DNA from: Deltaproteobacteria bacterium
Lineage (GTDB): Bacteria; Desulfobacterota; JADFXK01
Length of the DNA stretch: 7,350 nucleotides
Assembly (NCBI GenBank): GCA_015233285.1
Contig: JADFYA010000181.1
Location: 1-7,350, forward strand
Direction of reading: 5' to 3'
Shown here one piece after another: positions 1-7,349 of the stretch (the first letter of the stretch is position 1; the number at the start of each line of letters is the position of its first letter). The notes below the pieces were generated by a model, which saw only the letters and a program-made list of their open reading frames with translations, ran no database searches and had not been told where the DNA came from. The translations under genes were made by a program, and so were the position numbers.

Positions 1-545
1 AGATGGGATTCGACCAAATAAATACCCGTGTTGATCTCTTTTACACAAAGTTGATCAGAGGTTGCATCCTTATGTTCAATAATGGCCGAAACCGACCCAT
101 GATCGTTTTTTATAATCCGGCCATACCCTGAAGGATCGTCAACCTGGACAGTCATAACACTAAGGACCGCAGATGTTTCCAGATAACGGCGGTAGAAGTT
201 TTCGAGGGTACCCTGTTCCAACAACGGCACGTCGCCACACAAGATAATAACCGGGCCGTCAAAAGCCGCCATCACATCAGCACAGCACTTGACCGCATGA
301 CCTGTTCCTCGTTGGGATTCCTGAAGGACCATAGTCAGATTCGGATTATCAAAGATTTGCCGGACCCGCTCGGCCTGATACCCGATGACCACATAAATGC
401 TATTGAGATCACAGAGTAACAAAGTATCAATGACATAAGAAAGCATCGGCCGGCCGGAAAGAGGATGAAGGACTTTGGCCAGGCCGGATTTCATCCGAGT
501 CCCTTGGCCCGCAGCTAAGACAATGGCAGAAACATCTTTCAACAT
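1..545 (-). CDS. glmU: GlmU, bifunctional UDP-GlcNAc pyrophosphorylase / GlcN-1-P acetyltransferase, N-terminal part (cut by window edge)
   Basis: GlmU makes UDP-N-acetylglucosamine, the precursor of peptidoglycan and lipopolysaccharide, in the cytosol. Only the first 181 residues are visible, all from the N-terminal uridylyltransferase domain; the full protein is usually about 450-460 residues with a C-terminal left-handed beta-helix acetyltransferase. Visible motifs are LAAGQGTRM (residues 10-18), KVLHPL with the conserved Lys24, QRGTGHA (78-84), CGDVPL with Asp105 (metal/nucleotide binding in E. coli GlmU), GYGRI (140-144), IIEHKDA with Glu157, and EINTG with Asn172. The frame is open from the ATG to the edge. 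The position before Lys24 is Ala where the family usually has Pro. The ATG at 545 has a GGGTGA only two bases upstream; the TTG two codons later (one codon after the ATG) would give better spacing, so the exact start is uncertain by two residues. An intrinsic terminator lies directly upstream, after atpC. The C-terminal acetyltransferase cannot be confirmed here, so a uridylyltransferase-only relative is possible but less likely. Confidence 0.93.
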   Translation of the reverse strand, partial: MLKDVSAIVLAAGQGTRMKSGLAKVLHPLSGRPMLSYVIDTLLLCDLNSIYVVIGYQAERVRQIFDNPNLTMVLQESQRGTGHAVKCCADVMAAFDGPVIILCGDVPLLEQGTLENFYRRYLETSAVLSVMTVQVDDPSGYGRIIKNDHGSVSAIIEHKDATSDQLCVKEINTGIYLVESH

Positions 546-557
546 TTCACCCGGAAC

Positions 558-591
558 AAAAAAAAAGGGCAAGACCTGGGCGGCCCTGCCC
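558..591 (-). terminator. Intrinsic (Rho-independent) terminator after atpC
   Basis: Read on the minus strand, GGGCAGGGCC and GGTCTTGCCC form a 10-bp stem, including two G-U wobble pairs, around a five-base GCCCA loop. A run of nine T follows directly. The hairpin begins 19 bases after the atpC stop codon. This is the textbook layout of an intrinsic terminator and is the likely main 3' end of the atp transcript. The T-run ends only 12 bases before the glmU ATG, so glmU transcripts started upstream must read through it. Confidence 0.92.
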
Positions 592-610
592 TAAGGAATC
601 AAGTTAAACG

Positions 611-1042
611 TCACATTTTCTTTTTGGACGCGATGCTTATTCTAGCTATGGCCCGTCGCAAGGCAGCCTCAGCTCGGGCGAAATCAACAGCCTCATCTTT
701 TATGGCTTGAGCCACTCGTTTTTCAGCTCTTTCTCTGGCCCGTCTGGCCCGCTCAAGGTCGATCTTTTCCGGTGGTTCGGCCGCATCTGCGAGGATCGTC
801 ATCTTATTGTTGGACACCTCAGCAAAACCGCCTGAGATAAAAAGACGTTCCTCATCTTTACCGACCCGATACCTCATTTCCCCAACCTGCAATGAGGTCA
901 AAAACGGAATGTGACTAACCAGCACGCCGAATTCGCCCATTACCCCCGGGGCGACAGCAATATCGACGACTTTGCTGACGACCATCTTGCTGGGCGTAAC
1001 CACCTCCAGCAGCAGCCTATGTTCCAAGTGCTTCTCAGTCAT
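611..1042 (-). CDS. atpC: ATP synthase F1 subunit epsilon
   Basis: Epsilon sits on the central stalk with gamma, couples rotation to catalysis and can inhibit ATP hydrolysis. The 143 residues match the family's usual 130-145. The N-terminal beta-sandwich covers about residues 8-90: it opens with LEVVTPSKMV and carries the signature APGVMGEFGVLVSHIPFLTSL at about 31-51, followed by LFISGGFAEV (67-76) and the ILADAAE segment. The C-terminal part (about 92-143) is two predicted helices rich in Arg, Ala and Glu. It starts with IDLERA (94-99), which fits the I/L-D-x-x-R-A motif associated with ATP binding in bacterial epsilon subunits; actual ATP binding is inferred. The tail ends in a Lys run. 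The start is ATG, with GGTGA four bases upstream, 27 bases after the atpD stop. The gene is last in the atp operon and is followed by a strong terminator. Confidence 0.97.
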   Translation of the reverse strand: MTEKHLEHRLLLEVVTPSKMVVSKVVDIAVAPGVMGEFGVLVSHIPFLTSLQVGEMRYRVGKDEERLFISGGFAEVSNNKMTILADAAEPPEKIDLERARRARERAEKRVAQAIKDEAVDFARAEAALRRAIARISIASKKKM

Positions 1043-1069
1043 TTAATCACCGTCCCTTTTTTACGGCTA

Positions 1070-2482
<1,413 letters not shown>

Positions 2483-2525
2483 TCACGGCCTCCCAGGAGT
2501 TTTAAGTAGTTTTATTCTTAGAATA

Positions 2526-3410
2526 TTACTTCAACGCCTCAGCGCCGCCGACGATGTCCATCAATTCCTTGGTTATAGCCGCCTGCCGGGCTTTGTTATA
2601 AACCAGGGTAAGATTTTGGACCATTTCATTGCAGTTTTTGGTGGCGTTATCCATAGACGCCATGCGGGCGGCATGTTCACTTGTCTCGGTCTGCAAGAAG
2701 GCATTATATATTTGTACACTTATGTGCTTAGGCAGCAGGTCGATCATCAGGCTTGCGGCTGAAGGTTCACACAAGTATTCCAAGGTGGGACCAAATTGGG
2801 CTGCCTCCGATTGGTCCGGCGGAGTAATGGGAAGGAGCTTAACCACATCAGGCACCTGCTTGCTCATACCCAGAAATCGGGAGTAAACCAGGTACACCTC
2901 GTCAACTACCGGTTCAACTTCACCCAAAAAAGCCTTTATAAAGGAGTTGGCGATGTTGTTGACAAGTCCAATTTCAACCCGGCCCAAAACACCAACATAT
3001 TCAGCGTTGATGGGGTACGGCTTTCTGCGGAAGAAATCTCGCCCTTTTTTGCCGATGCAGGTCAAGTCAACTTCCATACCCGCAGCCTGCTTTTGTTTGA
3101 GCAACTTCTCCGCCCGATTTATGAGATTCATATTAAAACTACCGCACAGTCCCCGATCGGAGGTCATTAAGACCACACGGATCCTTTTAATCTCTTCCTT
3201 GGGAGTCAGCAGCGGATGAATATCGGGCTCTAAACGTGAGGACAAATTGCCCAGGACCTCGGAGAACTTACGAGCGTATGGCTCGAAGTTTTCCATTTTA
3301 GCCTGGGCCCCCCGCAGTCTTGCGGCAGCCACCATATTCATGGCCCGAGTGATCTGTTTGGTCTTTTTTACCGCCCCAATTTTTCTAAGAACATCTTTTA
3401 GAGTCGCCAT
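2526..3410 (-). CDS. atpG: ATP synthase F1 subunit gamma (central rotor shaft)
   Basis: Gamma is the rotating coiled-coil shaft inside the alpha3 beta3 head and is joined to epsilon and the c-ring. The 294 residues fit the family (about 285-295). The N-terminal helix is typical, with LRKIGAVKKTKQITRAMNMVA at about 9-29. Strand and helix signatures of the Rossmann-like middle domain include VVLMTSDRGLCGSFN (about 79-93). The C-terminal helix carries SEHAARMASMDNATKN and ends TKELMDIVGGAEAL, the conserved gamma signature. The chosen ATG gives the canonical MATLKDVLRKI start. It lies 34 bases after the atpA stop, ending the run of overlapping genes. Only a weak purine stretch (GAAAG, about six bases upstream of the ATG) serves as ribosome binding site, weaker than its neighbours. 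Low translation would fit one gamma per three alpha and three beta, but that is inference. Confidence 0.98.
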   Translation of the reverse strand: MATLKDVLRKIGAVKKTKQITRAMNMVAAARLRGAQAKMENFEPYARKFSEVLGNLSSRLEPDIHPLLTPKEEIKRIRVVLMTSDRGLCGSFNMNLINRAEKLLKQKQAAGMEVDLTCIGKKGRDFFRRKPYPINAEYVGVLGRVEIGLVNNIANSFIKAFLGEVEPVVDEVYLVYSRFLGMSKQVPDVVKLLPITPPDQSEAAQFGPTLEYLCEPSAASLMIDLLPKHISVQIYNAFLQTETSEHAARMASMDNATKNCNEMVQNLTLVYNKARQAAITKELMDIVGGAEALK

Positions 3411-3444
3411 AGGTTATCTTTCAGTCCGTTTGCCGGCTAGTTAG

Positions 3445-4953
3445 TTACGGTTGAAACACCTGTTTGAACTCTTTAAGAGCGTTAATCAGTTTTTCTTCTA
3501 ACGCCGGTTCAATTTTCTTCTTGTCTGCGATTTCTTTGAGAAGATCCGGGTGTTTTGTTTCCATGAACTCCAGCATCTGACTTTCATAAGCAGCCATAGA
3601 TTCAACCGGATGCTCATCGAGAAAGCCTTTGGCCCCAGCAAACAAAATGGCGATTTCATGCTCGGCCAGCATAGGTTTATATTGCGGTTGCTTCAACACT
3701 TCAACCAGACGGCGGCCGCGATTTAATTGAGCCAAGGTATTCTTATCCAAATCTGAGCCGAACTGGGCAAAGGCTTCCAGCTCCCGGTATTGAGCCAGAT
3801 CCAAACGCAAACTGCCGGCCACCTGTTTCATGGCTTTGGTTTGAGCGGCGCCGCCGACTCGAGAGACCGACAGACCGACATTGATGGCGGGTCTGACACC
3901 GGAGAAGAACAGGCTTGGTTCGAGGTAAACCTGACCGTCGGTAATGGAAATAACGTTGGTCGGAATGTAAGCGGACACGTCACCGGCCTGAGTTTCAATG
4001 ATCGGCAGAGCGGTTAAGGAGCCGAATCCCAGCTTTTCATTTAATTTGGCGGACCGTTCCAACAGCCGAGAGTGGTTGTAAAAGATGTCGCCGGGGAAAG
4101 CCTCACGTCCCGGTGGCCGCCTGAGCAGCAGGGAGACCTGACGATAGGCTACGGCTTGTTTTGACAGATCGTCGTAAATGATCAAGGCGTGACGGCCGCT
4201 GTCTCGATAGTATTCGCCGATGGCGCAACCGGCATAGGGGGCAATGTACTGCATGGTGGCCGGGTCACTGGCGCAGGCGGCCACAACGGTGGTGTACTCC
4301 ATGGCGCCATGCTGTTTAAAGACGTCCACGACCTGGGCGACCGTGGATTTCTTTTGGCCGACGGCGACATAGATACAATAAACATCAGTATTCTTCTGAT
4401 TCAGAATGGCATCGACACAAACCGCCGTCTTGCCGATCTGCCGGTCACCGATGATCAATTCACGTTGGCCGCGCCCGATGGGAGTCATGGCATCGATGGC
4501 CTTGATCCCGGTATACATGGGTTCGTTGACCGGCGACCGGGCGATAACGCCTGGGGCAACCAGTTCCATCCGGCGAAACTCTTTGGCATCGATGGGCCCC
4601 TTGCCGTCAATAGGCAAACCGACGGCATCAATAACCCGGCCCAAGACCGCATCGCCCACGGGGACTTCAGCAATGCGCCCGGTCCTTTTGACAGTGTCGC
4701 CTTCTTTGATCTGGCTGACATCGCCCATAATGGCCACACCGACGTTATCCTCTTCCAGATTCAGGCAAAGGCCGAAAATACCGCCGGGAAACTCAAGCAT
4801 TTCCATGGCCATGGCCTTTTCAACACCATATACCCGGGCGATGCCGTCGCCGACGGATAGAACGGTGCCCGTTTCGGAGACCTCTACCTTCTTATCATAA
4901 TCCTTGATTTGGCCTCTTATAATCTGGCTTATTTCTTCAGCTTTGATTTCCAT
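3445..4953 (-). CDS. atpA: ATP synthase F1 subunit alpha
   Basis: Alpha forms the head with beta, holds the non-catalytic nucleotide sites and contributes the arginine finger to the beta active site. The 502 residues match the usual 500-515. The N-terminal barrel has [16 protein letters not shown] (29-44). The P-loop is GDRQIGKT (169-176) where GDRQTGKT is more common; the changed position is not a conserved P-loop residue. [11 protein letters not shown] (199-209), [14 protein letters not shown] (259-272) and [12 protein letters not shown] (278-289) are present. The VSRVGG block (363-368) holds Arg365, the arginine finger. [10 protein letters not shown] has Asn where Leu is usual. The ATG shares one base with the atpH stop (TGATG), and GGGAGAG eight bases upstream, inside the end of atpH, is a good ribosome binding site. 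This arrangement suggests translational coupling to atpH. Confidence 0.99.
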   Translation of the reverse strand: MEIKAEEISQIIRGQIKDYDKKVEVSETGTVLSVGDGIARVYGVEKAMAMEMLEFPGGIFGLCLNLEEDNVGVAIMGDVSQIKEGDTVKRTGRIAEVPVGDAVLGRVIDAVGLPIDGKGPIDAKEFRRMELVAPGVIARSPVNEPMYTGIKAIDAMTPIGRGQRELIIGDRQIGKTAVCVDAILNQKNTDVYCIYVAVGQKKSTVAQVVDVFKQHGAMEYTTVVAACASDPATMQYIAPYAGCAIGEYYRDSGRHALIIYDDLSKQAVAYRQVSLLLRRPPGREAFPGDIFYNHSRLLERSAKLNEKLGFGSLTALPIIETQAGDVSAYIPTNVISITDGQVYLEPSLFFSGVRPAINVGLSVSRVGGAAQTKAMKQVAGSLRLDLAQYRELEAFAQFGSDLDKNTLAQLNRGRRLVEVLKQPQYKPMLAEHEIAILFAGAKGFLDEHPVESMAAYESQMLEFMETKHPDLLKEIADKKKIEPALEEKLINALKEFKQVFQP

Positions 4954-5504
4954 CAGGCAAACTCTCCCATTTTTAGAGATTCTTTCAAAGTCGCCAGTTG
5001 CGTCCTAACGCTTCCATCAAAGATGAGGTCGCCGACTTTAGCAGTCACCCCACCGATCAACGAGGGATCAATAGCAACATCAACCTCGACCCTTTTTTTG
5101 GTTACTAGCTCAAGGGCCGAGATAATCCTTGTCCGAGCATCTGTCGTCATCTCAACCGCGGAAGTGATATGAGCCCTGACAACGTTTGATATCGCGTCGG
5201 TAAGTTGGTGATAGTACTTAGTTATATATTGGATATAACCAATTCGGCGTTTCTCCAAGAGCAACTGCAAAAAATTATTAGCAATTATAGATAAACCAAG
5301 TTTATCCAACACGGCCCGCAAGACCATTTTTCTGGTCTCTTGATCGAATATTGGATTTGAGACGGCATGCAGGAAATCCGGGCTTTCTAGACACAGTTGG
5401 GAAAAAATATCCAGTTCTTGTCCATAGAGCTGGAGGTTACCGTCCTCCGTTCCGATATTCAATAGAGCCTTGGCGTAACGTTTGGAGATAGATGTGTTGG
5501 TCAA
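4953..5504 (-). CDS. atpH: ATP synthase F1 subunit delta (OSCP homologue), TTG start
   Basis: Delta joins the top of the F1 head to the b/b' peripheral stalk. The 183 residues match the family (about 175-185). The N-terminal helical domain (about 1-105) starts with [12 protein letters not shown] and includes [14 protein letters not shown]. The C-terminal part carries the conserved end, [20 protein letters not shown] followed by [11 protein letters not shown]. The start is TTG at 5504-5502. No ATG or GTG lies near the conserved ISKRYAKAL block that must be near the N-terminus, and GGGGGAG five bases upstream is a strong ribosome binding site. The start codon overlaps the atpF stop as TTGA, and the stop overlaps the atpA start as TGATG. 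The gene is therefore tightly coupled to both neighbours. The rare start may hold delta to its single copy per complex (inference). Confidence 0.97.
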   Translation of the reverse strand: MTNTSISKRYAKALLNIGTEDGNLQLYGQELDIFSQLCLESPDFLHAVSNPIFDQETRKMVLRAVLDKLGLSIIANNFLQLLLEKRRIGYIQYITKYYHQLTDAISNVVRAHITSAVEMTTDARTRIISALELVTKKRVEVDVAIDPSLIGGVTAKVGDLIFDGSVRTQLATLKESLKMGEFA

Positions 5505-6115
5505 TTTGTCTCCCCCACTTTCGAGATGAAGTCATCAATCAGGCGAGCGTGGTCCGTCGGCTGGATTTCTCTTTCTAGGATATCTTTGGCAGTACGGGCG
5601 GCCAGGTCGGCAATCTCAGTGCGGAGAAGATTTTTGGCGTTACTAATTTCTTGCTTGATAGTATTTTGCGCCTGTTCTTGAATTCGCTTGGCCATCAGCT
5701 TGGCGCCGGCAATAATTCTTGCCCTTTCCGCCTCACCTTGGAGCCGGAACTCCTGGATGATTTTGTCCCGTTCTCCTTTGAGGACGGACAACCTCTGCTC
5801 ATATTCAAGGTAGGCCAGCCGAACAGATTCCTTCTTCGCTTCGATATCTTCCAACGTTCGTTTGATATCCTCCCGGCGGTGGCTGAAGAATTCCTTTATG
5901 GGCTTCCGGAGGACATAGATCAAGATACCCAGCAGCAGTATAAAATTAACTGCTCTCTTAACCAGATCCCAAATCTTGGCGGAGTCAACGGCGCCTTCGG
6001 GGCCCCCATCGCCGGAGGCCAGCGCCACAGAGTAAAGACCCACCAGTAGAACGGCGGCCAAGGCCGTCGGCCAACCTTTTTTAATTATAGACTTCATCCG
6101 ATTTGATTTTATCAT
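5501..6115 (-). CDS. atpF: ATP synthase Fo subunit b, with signal-like N-terminal segment
   Basis: Subunit b forms the peripheral stalk that holds the head still against the rotor. The 204 residues are longer than the about 156 of E. coli b because of an N-terminal extension. The extension has a Lys-rich start, a hydrophobic run at about 15-33 and an ALASG sequence (31-35) resembling a signal peptidase site. The membrane anchor follows at about 54-69, then RKPIKEFF (70-77), the conserved post-membrane block. Residues about 78-190 are a long charged helix rich in Glu, Arg, Lys and Ala, as expected for the right-handed coiled-coil stalk. The ATG overlaps the atpF' stop as ATGA, with GAGGG as ribosome binding site inside the end of atpF'; an ATG six codons later is a weaker alternative. 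Signal-like N-termini on b are, to my knowledge, common in Desulfobacterota. Cleavage is not proven by sequence. Confidence 0.95.
   Translation of the reverse strand: MIKSNRMKSIIKKGWPTALAAVLLVGLYSVALASGDGGPEGAVDSAKIWDLVKRAVNFILLLGILIYVLRKPIKEFFSHRREDIKRTLEDIEAKKESVRLAYLEYEQRLSVLKGERDKIIQEFRLQGEAERARIIAGAKLMAKRIQEQAQNTIKQEISNAKNLLRTEIADLAARTAKDILEREIQPTDHARLIDDFISKVGETN
5510..5516 (-). promoter_or_regulatory. Ribosome binding site supporting the TTG start of atpH
   Basis: GGGGGAG ends five bases before the TTG at 5504, inside the last codons of atpF. With no ATG or GTG nearby in frame, it decides the start of atpH. Confidence 0.75.
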
Positions 6116-6540
6116 TTTATCCCTCTACCTAGAATCTTCTCGGCCATAGCCGTGGAAAAGGTCTCTGCCTGCGTCTCCAGTGATTTCTTGGCCTGGGAGA
6201 ATTCGTCGGACATCTGGGCCGTTATCTTCTTCATTATTTCATCGGCCTTTTGATTCGCCTCTTGCAGTAATGATTTTTCGTCTTCCTTTGCTGAGGATTT
6301 GAGTCTGCTCTTTTCTTCCAACCCTTTCGCCTTGGCCAGGTCGAGGGCAGCCTTGATTTCTTCTTTCTTGCGGTTGATACTTTGCTCGAACTTATTTAGA
6401 TCATTCTGCAAAGTTGCAATCCTTTGGCTGCGCTTCCGCAAGATTTCTCGGATCGGCCGATAGAGGAACATGTTTAAGAGCCAGACCAGAATGAGGAAAT
6501 TTCCCATCTGGATGAATAGGGAAACGTCAATGCTAACCAT
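6112..6540 (-). CDS. atpF': ATP synthase Fo subunit b' (second peripheral-stalk subunit)
   Basis: This is a second b-type stalk subunit that pairs with AtpF as a heterodimer, as in cyanobacteria, chloroplasts and Desulfobacterota (where it is often called atpX). The 142 residues have one membrane segment at about 6-26, opening with DVSLFIQMGNFLILVW, then the conserved FLYRPIREIL block (25-33). A charged alpha-helix follows to the end, rich in Lys, Glu, Ala and Gln, and ends AEKILGRGIK. There is no signal-like extension, unlike AtpF. The ATG is preceded by GGGGTGA three bases upstream, a good match to the extended Shine-Dalgarno sequence. It is the first atp gene of the cluster, about 70 bases after the predicted promoter, and overlaps atpF by four bases. 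Its assignment as b' rather than b rests on order and the lack of the extension. Confidence 0.94.
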   Translation of the reverse strand: MVSIDVSLFIQMGNFLILVWLLNMFLYRPIREILRKRSQRIATLQNDLNKFEQSINRKKEEIKAALDLAKAKGLEEKSRLKSSAKEDEKSLLQEANQKADEIMKKITAQMSDEFSQAKKSLETQAETFSTAMAEKILGRGIK

Positions 6541-6614
6541 GAATCACCCCGCTGGTGGAAATATTGATTAATAGGTTAGATTAGTTGTAAAAACAGCACG
6601 CCAAACGGAAAAAA

Positions 6615-6643
6615 CCATTACCTTATTTTGGTTCATCTGTCAA
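6615..6643 (-). promoter_or_regulatory. Candidate sigma-70 promoter for the atp operon
   Basis: On the minus strand a perfect -35 hexamer TTGACA (6643-6638) is followed after 17 bases by TAATGG (6620-6615), a weak -10. Transcription would start near 6608 and give a leader of about 68 bases before atpF'. The surroundings are much richer in A and T than the genes, and two runs of seven A lie upstream of the -35 (6672-6666 and 6653-6647), resembling an UP element. It lies in the only sizeable gap between the bactofilin and the atp genes. The -35 and spacing are strong; the -10 is the weak point. Confidence 0.6.
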
Positions 6644-6665
6644 AGGTTTTTTTGAAAATGAACCA
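6629..6665. repeat. Inverted repeat around the -35 of the atp promoter (possible operator)
   Basis: TGGTTCAT at 6629-6636 and ATGAACCA at 6658-6665 are perfect 8-base inverted arms separated by 21 bases. The -35 hexamer lies in the spacer next to one arm. The arm centres are 29 bases apart, which is not quite three helical turns. It could be a regulator site or a chance product of this low-complexity stretch; I cannot assign a regulator. Confidence 0.35.
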
Positions 6666-6711
6666 TTTTTTTCCCCTGCTTTGGCGCAACTCGCTGAGCT
6701 TCTTGGACGTC

Positions 6712-6731
6712 ATGCCCGGCTATCCAGGCAT
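6712..6731 (-). other. Hairpin after the bactofilin stop, no T-run
   Basis: On the minus strand ATGCCTGG and CCGGGCAT form an 8-bp stem with one G-U pair around the loop ATAG, starting nine bases after the bactofilin stop. No T-run follows, so it does not qualify as an intrinsic terminator. It could protect the 3' end of the bactofilin mRNA or mark a Rho-dependent end (inference). Confidence 0.4.
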
Positions 6732-6740
6732 TTGGGAACA

Positions 6741-7145
6741 TCATACCGGTCTCTCAGGACCAACCGATTCTCCGCCAAGGGGTGAATCCACTCTATCGGG
6801 CTCAGACATTTTAGAAAAACCTTCAAAAATGGCTCCTTCGTCGATGACCAGGCAGGGAGTTTCCACCTTTCCATAAAATCGCCCCGGCTCCTTTATTTCA
6901 ACTCTTTCCCGGATAAATAGATCACCTCTCATCTCACCGCTGATAATCACTACATCCGCCCGCACCTGAGAATTAATCTTGGCCGTCTGGCCGATAATTA
7001 AAACCCCAGAGGAATTAATTTCTCCGGTGAAAAGTCCATCGACTTGAACCGTACCGGTAAAAGTGAGCTTCCCTTCCGATTCCGTGTCTTTGCCCAGGAA
7101 AGCTTTAATCTCTCCGGTCTTATGCTTCTGGAACCTGTTCTTCAT
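6741..7145 (-). CDS. Bactofilin family cytoskeletal protein
   Basis: Bactofilins (formerly DUF583) polymerise without nucleotide into filaments that position cell-wall enzymes, chromosome-segregation proteins or stalk factors. With the ATG at 7145 the protein has 134 residues, a common size. The beta-helix core spans about 12-112, with repeated Gly and hydrophobic positions: AFLGKDTESEGKLTFTGTV, then VDGLFTGEINSSGVLIIGQ, VVIISGEMRGDL, VEIKEPGRFYGKVETPCLVI and DEGAIFEGFSKM. A short Pro- and acid-rich tail (113-134) follows, as usual for the unstructured ends. I chose the ATG at 7145 because AAGGGAG lies nine bases upstream and the family's N-terminus normally starts just before the core; the same frame stays open upstream to the window edge. 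It sits directly before the atp genes, an order seen in Desulfobacterota, but is separated from them by a 200-base gap with its own promoter. Its cellular role is not shown by the sequence. Confidence 0.93.
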   Translation of the reverse strand: MKNRFQKHKTGEIKAFLGKDTESEGKLTFTGTVQVDGLFTGEINSSGVLIIGQTAKINSQVRADVVIISGEMRGDLFIRERVEIKEPGRFYGKVETPCLVIDEGAIFEGFSKMSEPDRVDSPLGGESVGPERPV

Positions 7146-7349
7146 GTTCGGAATCTCCCTTAATCGTGCCTTTTGCCCCCGACCCGGCCCAACAACCTCT
7201 TTCGGTTGAGGCTTCGGACTCAGGGGCGAATCCCGGTAAGCAAAACCCGTCAAGATGTTTCTTGCCCACTCCCTGCGGAATGAAAAATGAACCGTCTCAT
7301 GCTGATATTCATGAGTATCCCTAGAGAAATCATGGTAGAGATGACCGAT
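7146..7349 (-). other. Unassigned stretch upstream of bactofilin; one frame open to the window edge
   Basis: In the bactofilin frame 68 codons run from the window edge to the bactofilin ATG without a stop. They include a segment with HDFSRDTHEYQHETV and HFSFRREWARNILTGFAYRD, then a Pro/Gly-rich stretch (SPLSPKPQPKEVVGPGRGQK). I do not recognise a family. The other two minus-strand frames meet stops at 7332-7330 and 7252-7250, so an upstream gene could instead end at either of those. I see no clear promoter or terminator here. It may be the 3' part of an upstream gene, an N-terminal extension of the bactofilin, or leader. Confidence 0.4.
7155..7161 (-). promoter_or_regulatory. Ribosome binding site that fixes the bactofilin start
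   Basis: AAGGGAG lies nine bases before the ATG at 7145. It is the strongest Shine-Dalgarno match near any start in this frame and is the reason for preferring this ATG over the in-frame TTG at 7253, which would add 36 residues unlike the family. Confidence 0.75.

Noticed and set aside
637..650. TAGAAT inside the end of atpC as the -10 of a glmU promoter
   Set aside because: No -35 resemblance at 16-18 bases upstream, and its transcript would still have to pass the terminator.
4189..4860. Plus-strand open frame of 223 codons opposite atpA
   Set aside because: It lies wholly antisense to a highly conserved atpA, shows no recognisable family and has the low-complexity look of a shadow frame.
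6541..6614. Riboswitch or leader peptide in the atp leader
   Set aside because: The leader of about 68 bases is AT-rich, with no strong stem, T-run or short start-to-stop frame with a ribosome binding site.
6712..6731. Hairpin after the bactofilin as an intrinsic terminator
   Set aside because: The stem is reasonable but no T-run follows on either strand, so I list it only as a hairpin.
6628..6876. Plus-strand open frame of 82 codons across the bactofilin-atpF' gap
   Set aside because: It overlaps the bactofilin C-terminus and the promoter region, has no good ribosome binding site and no recognised domain.
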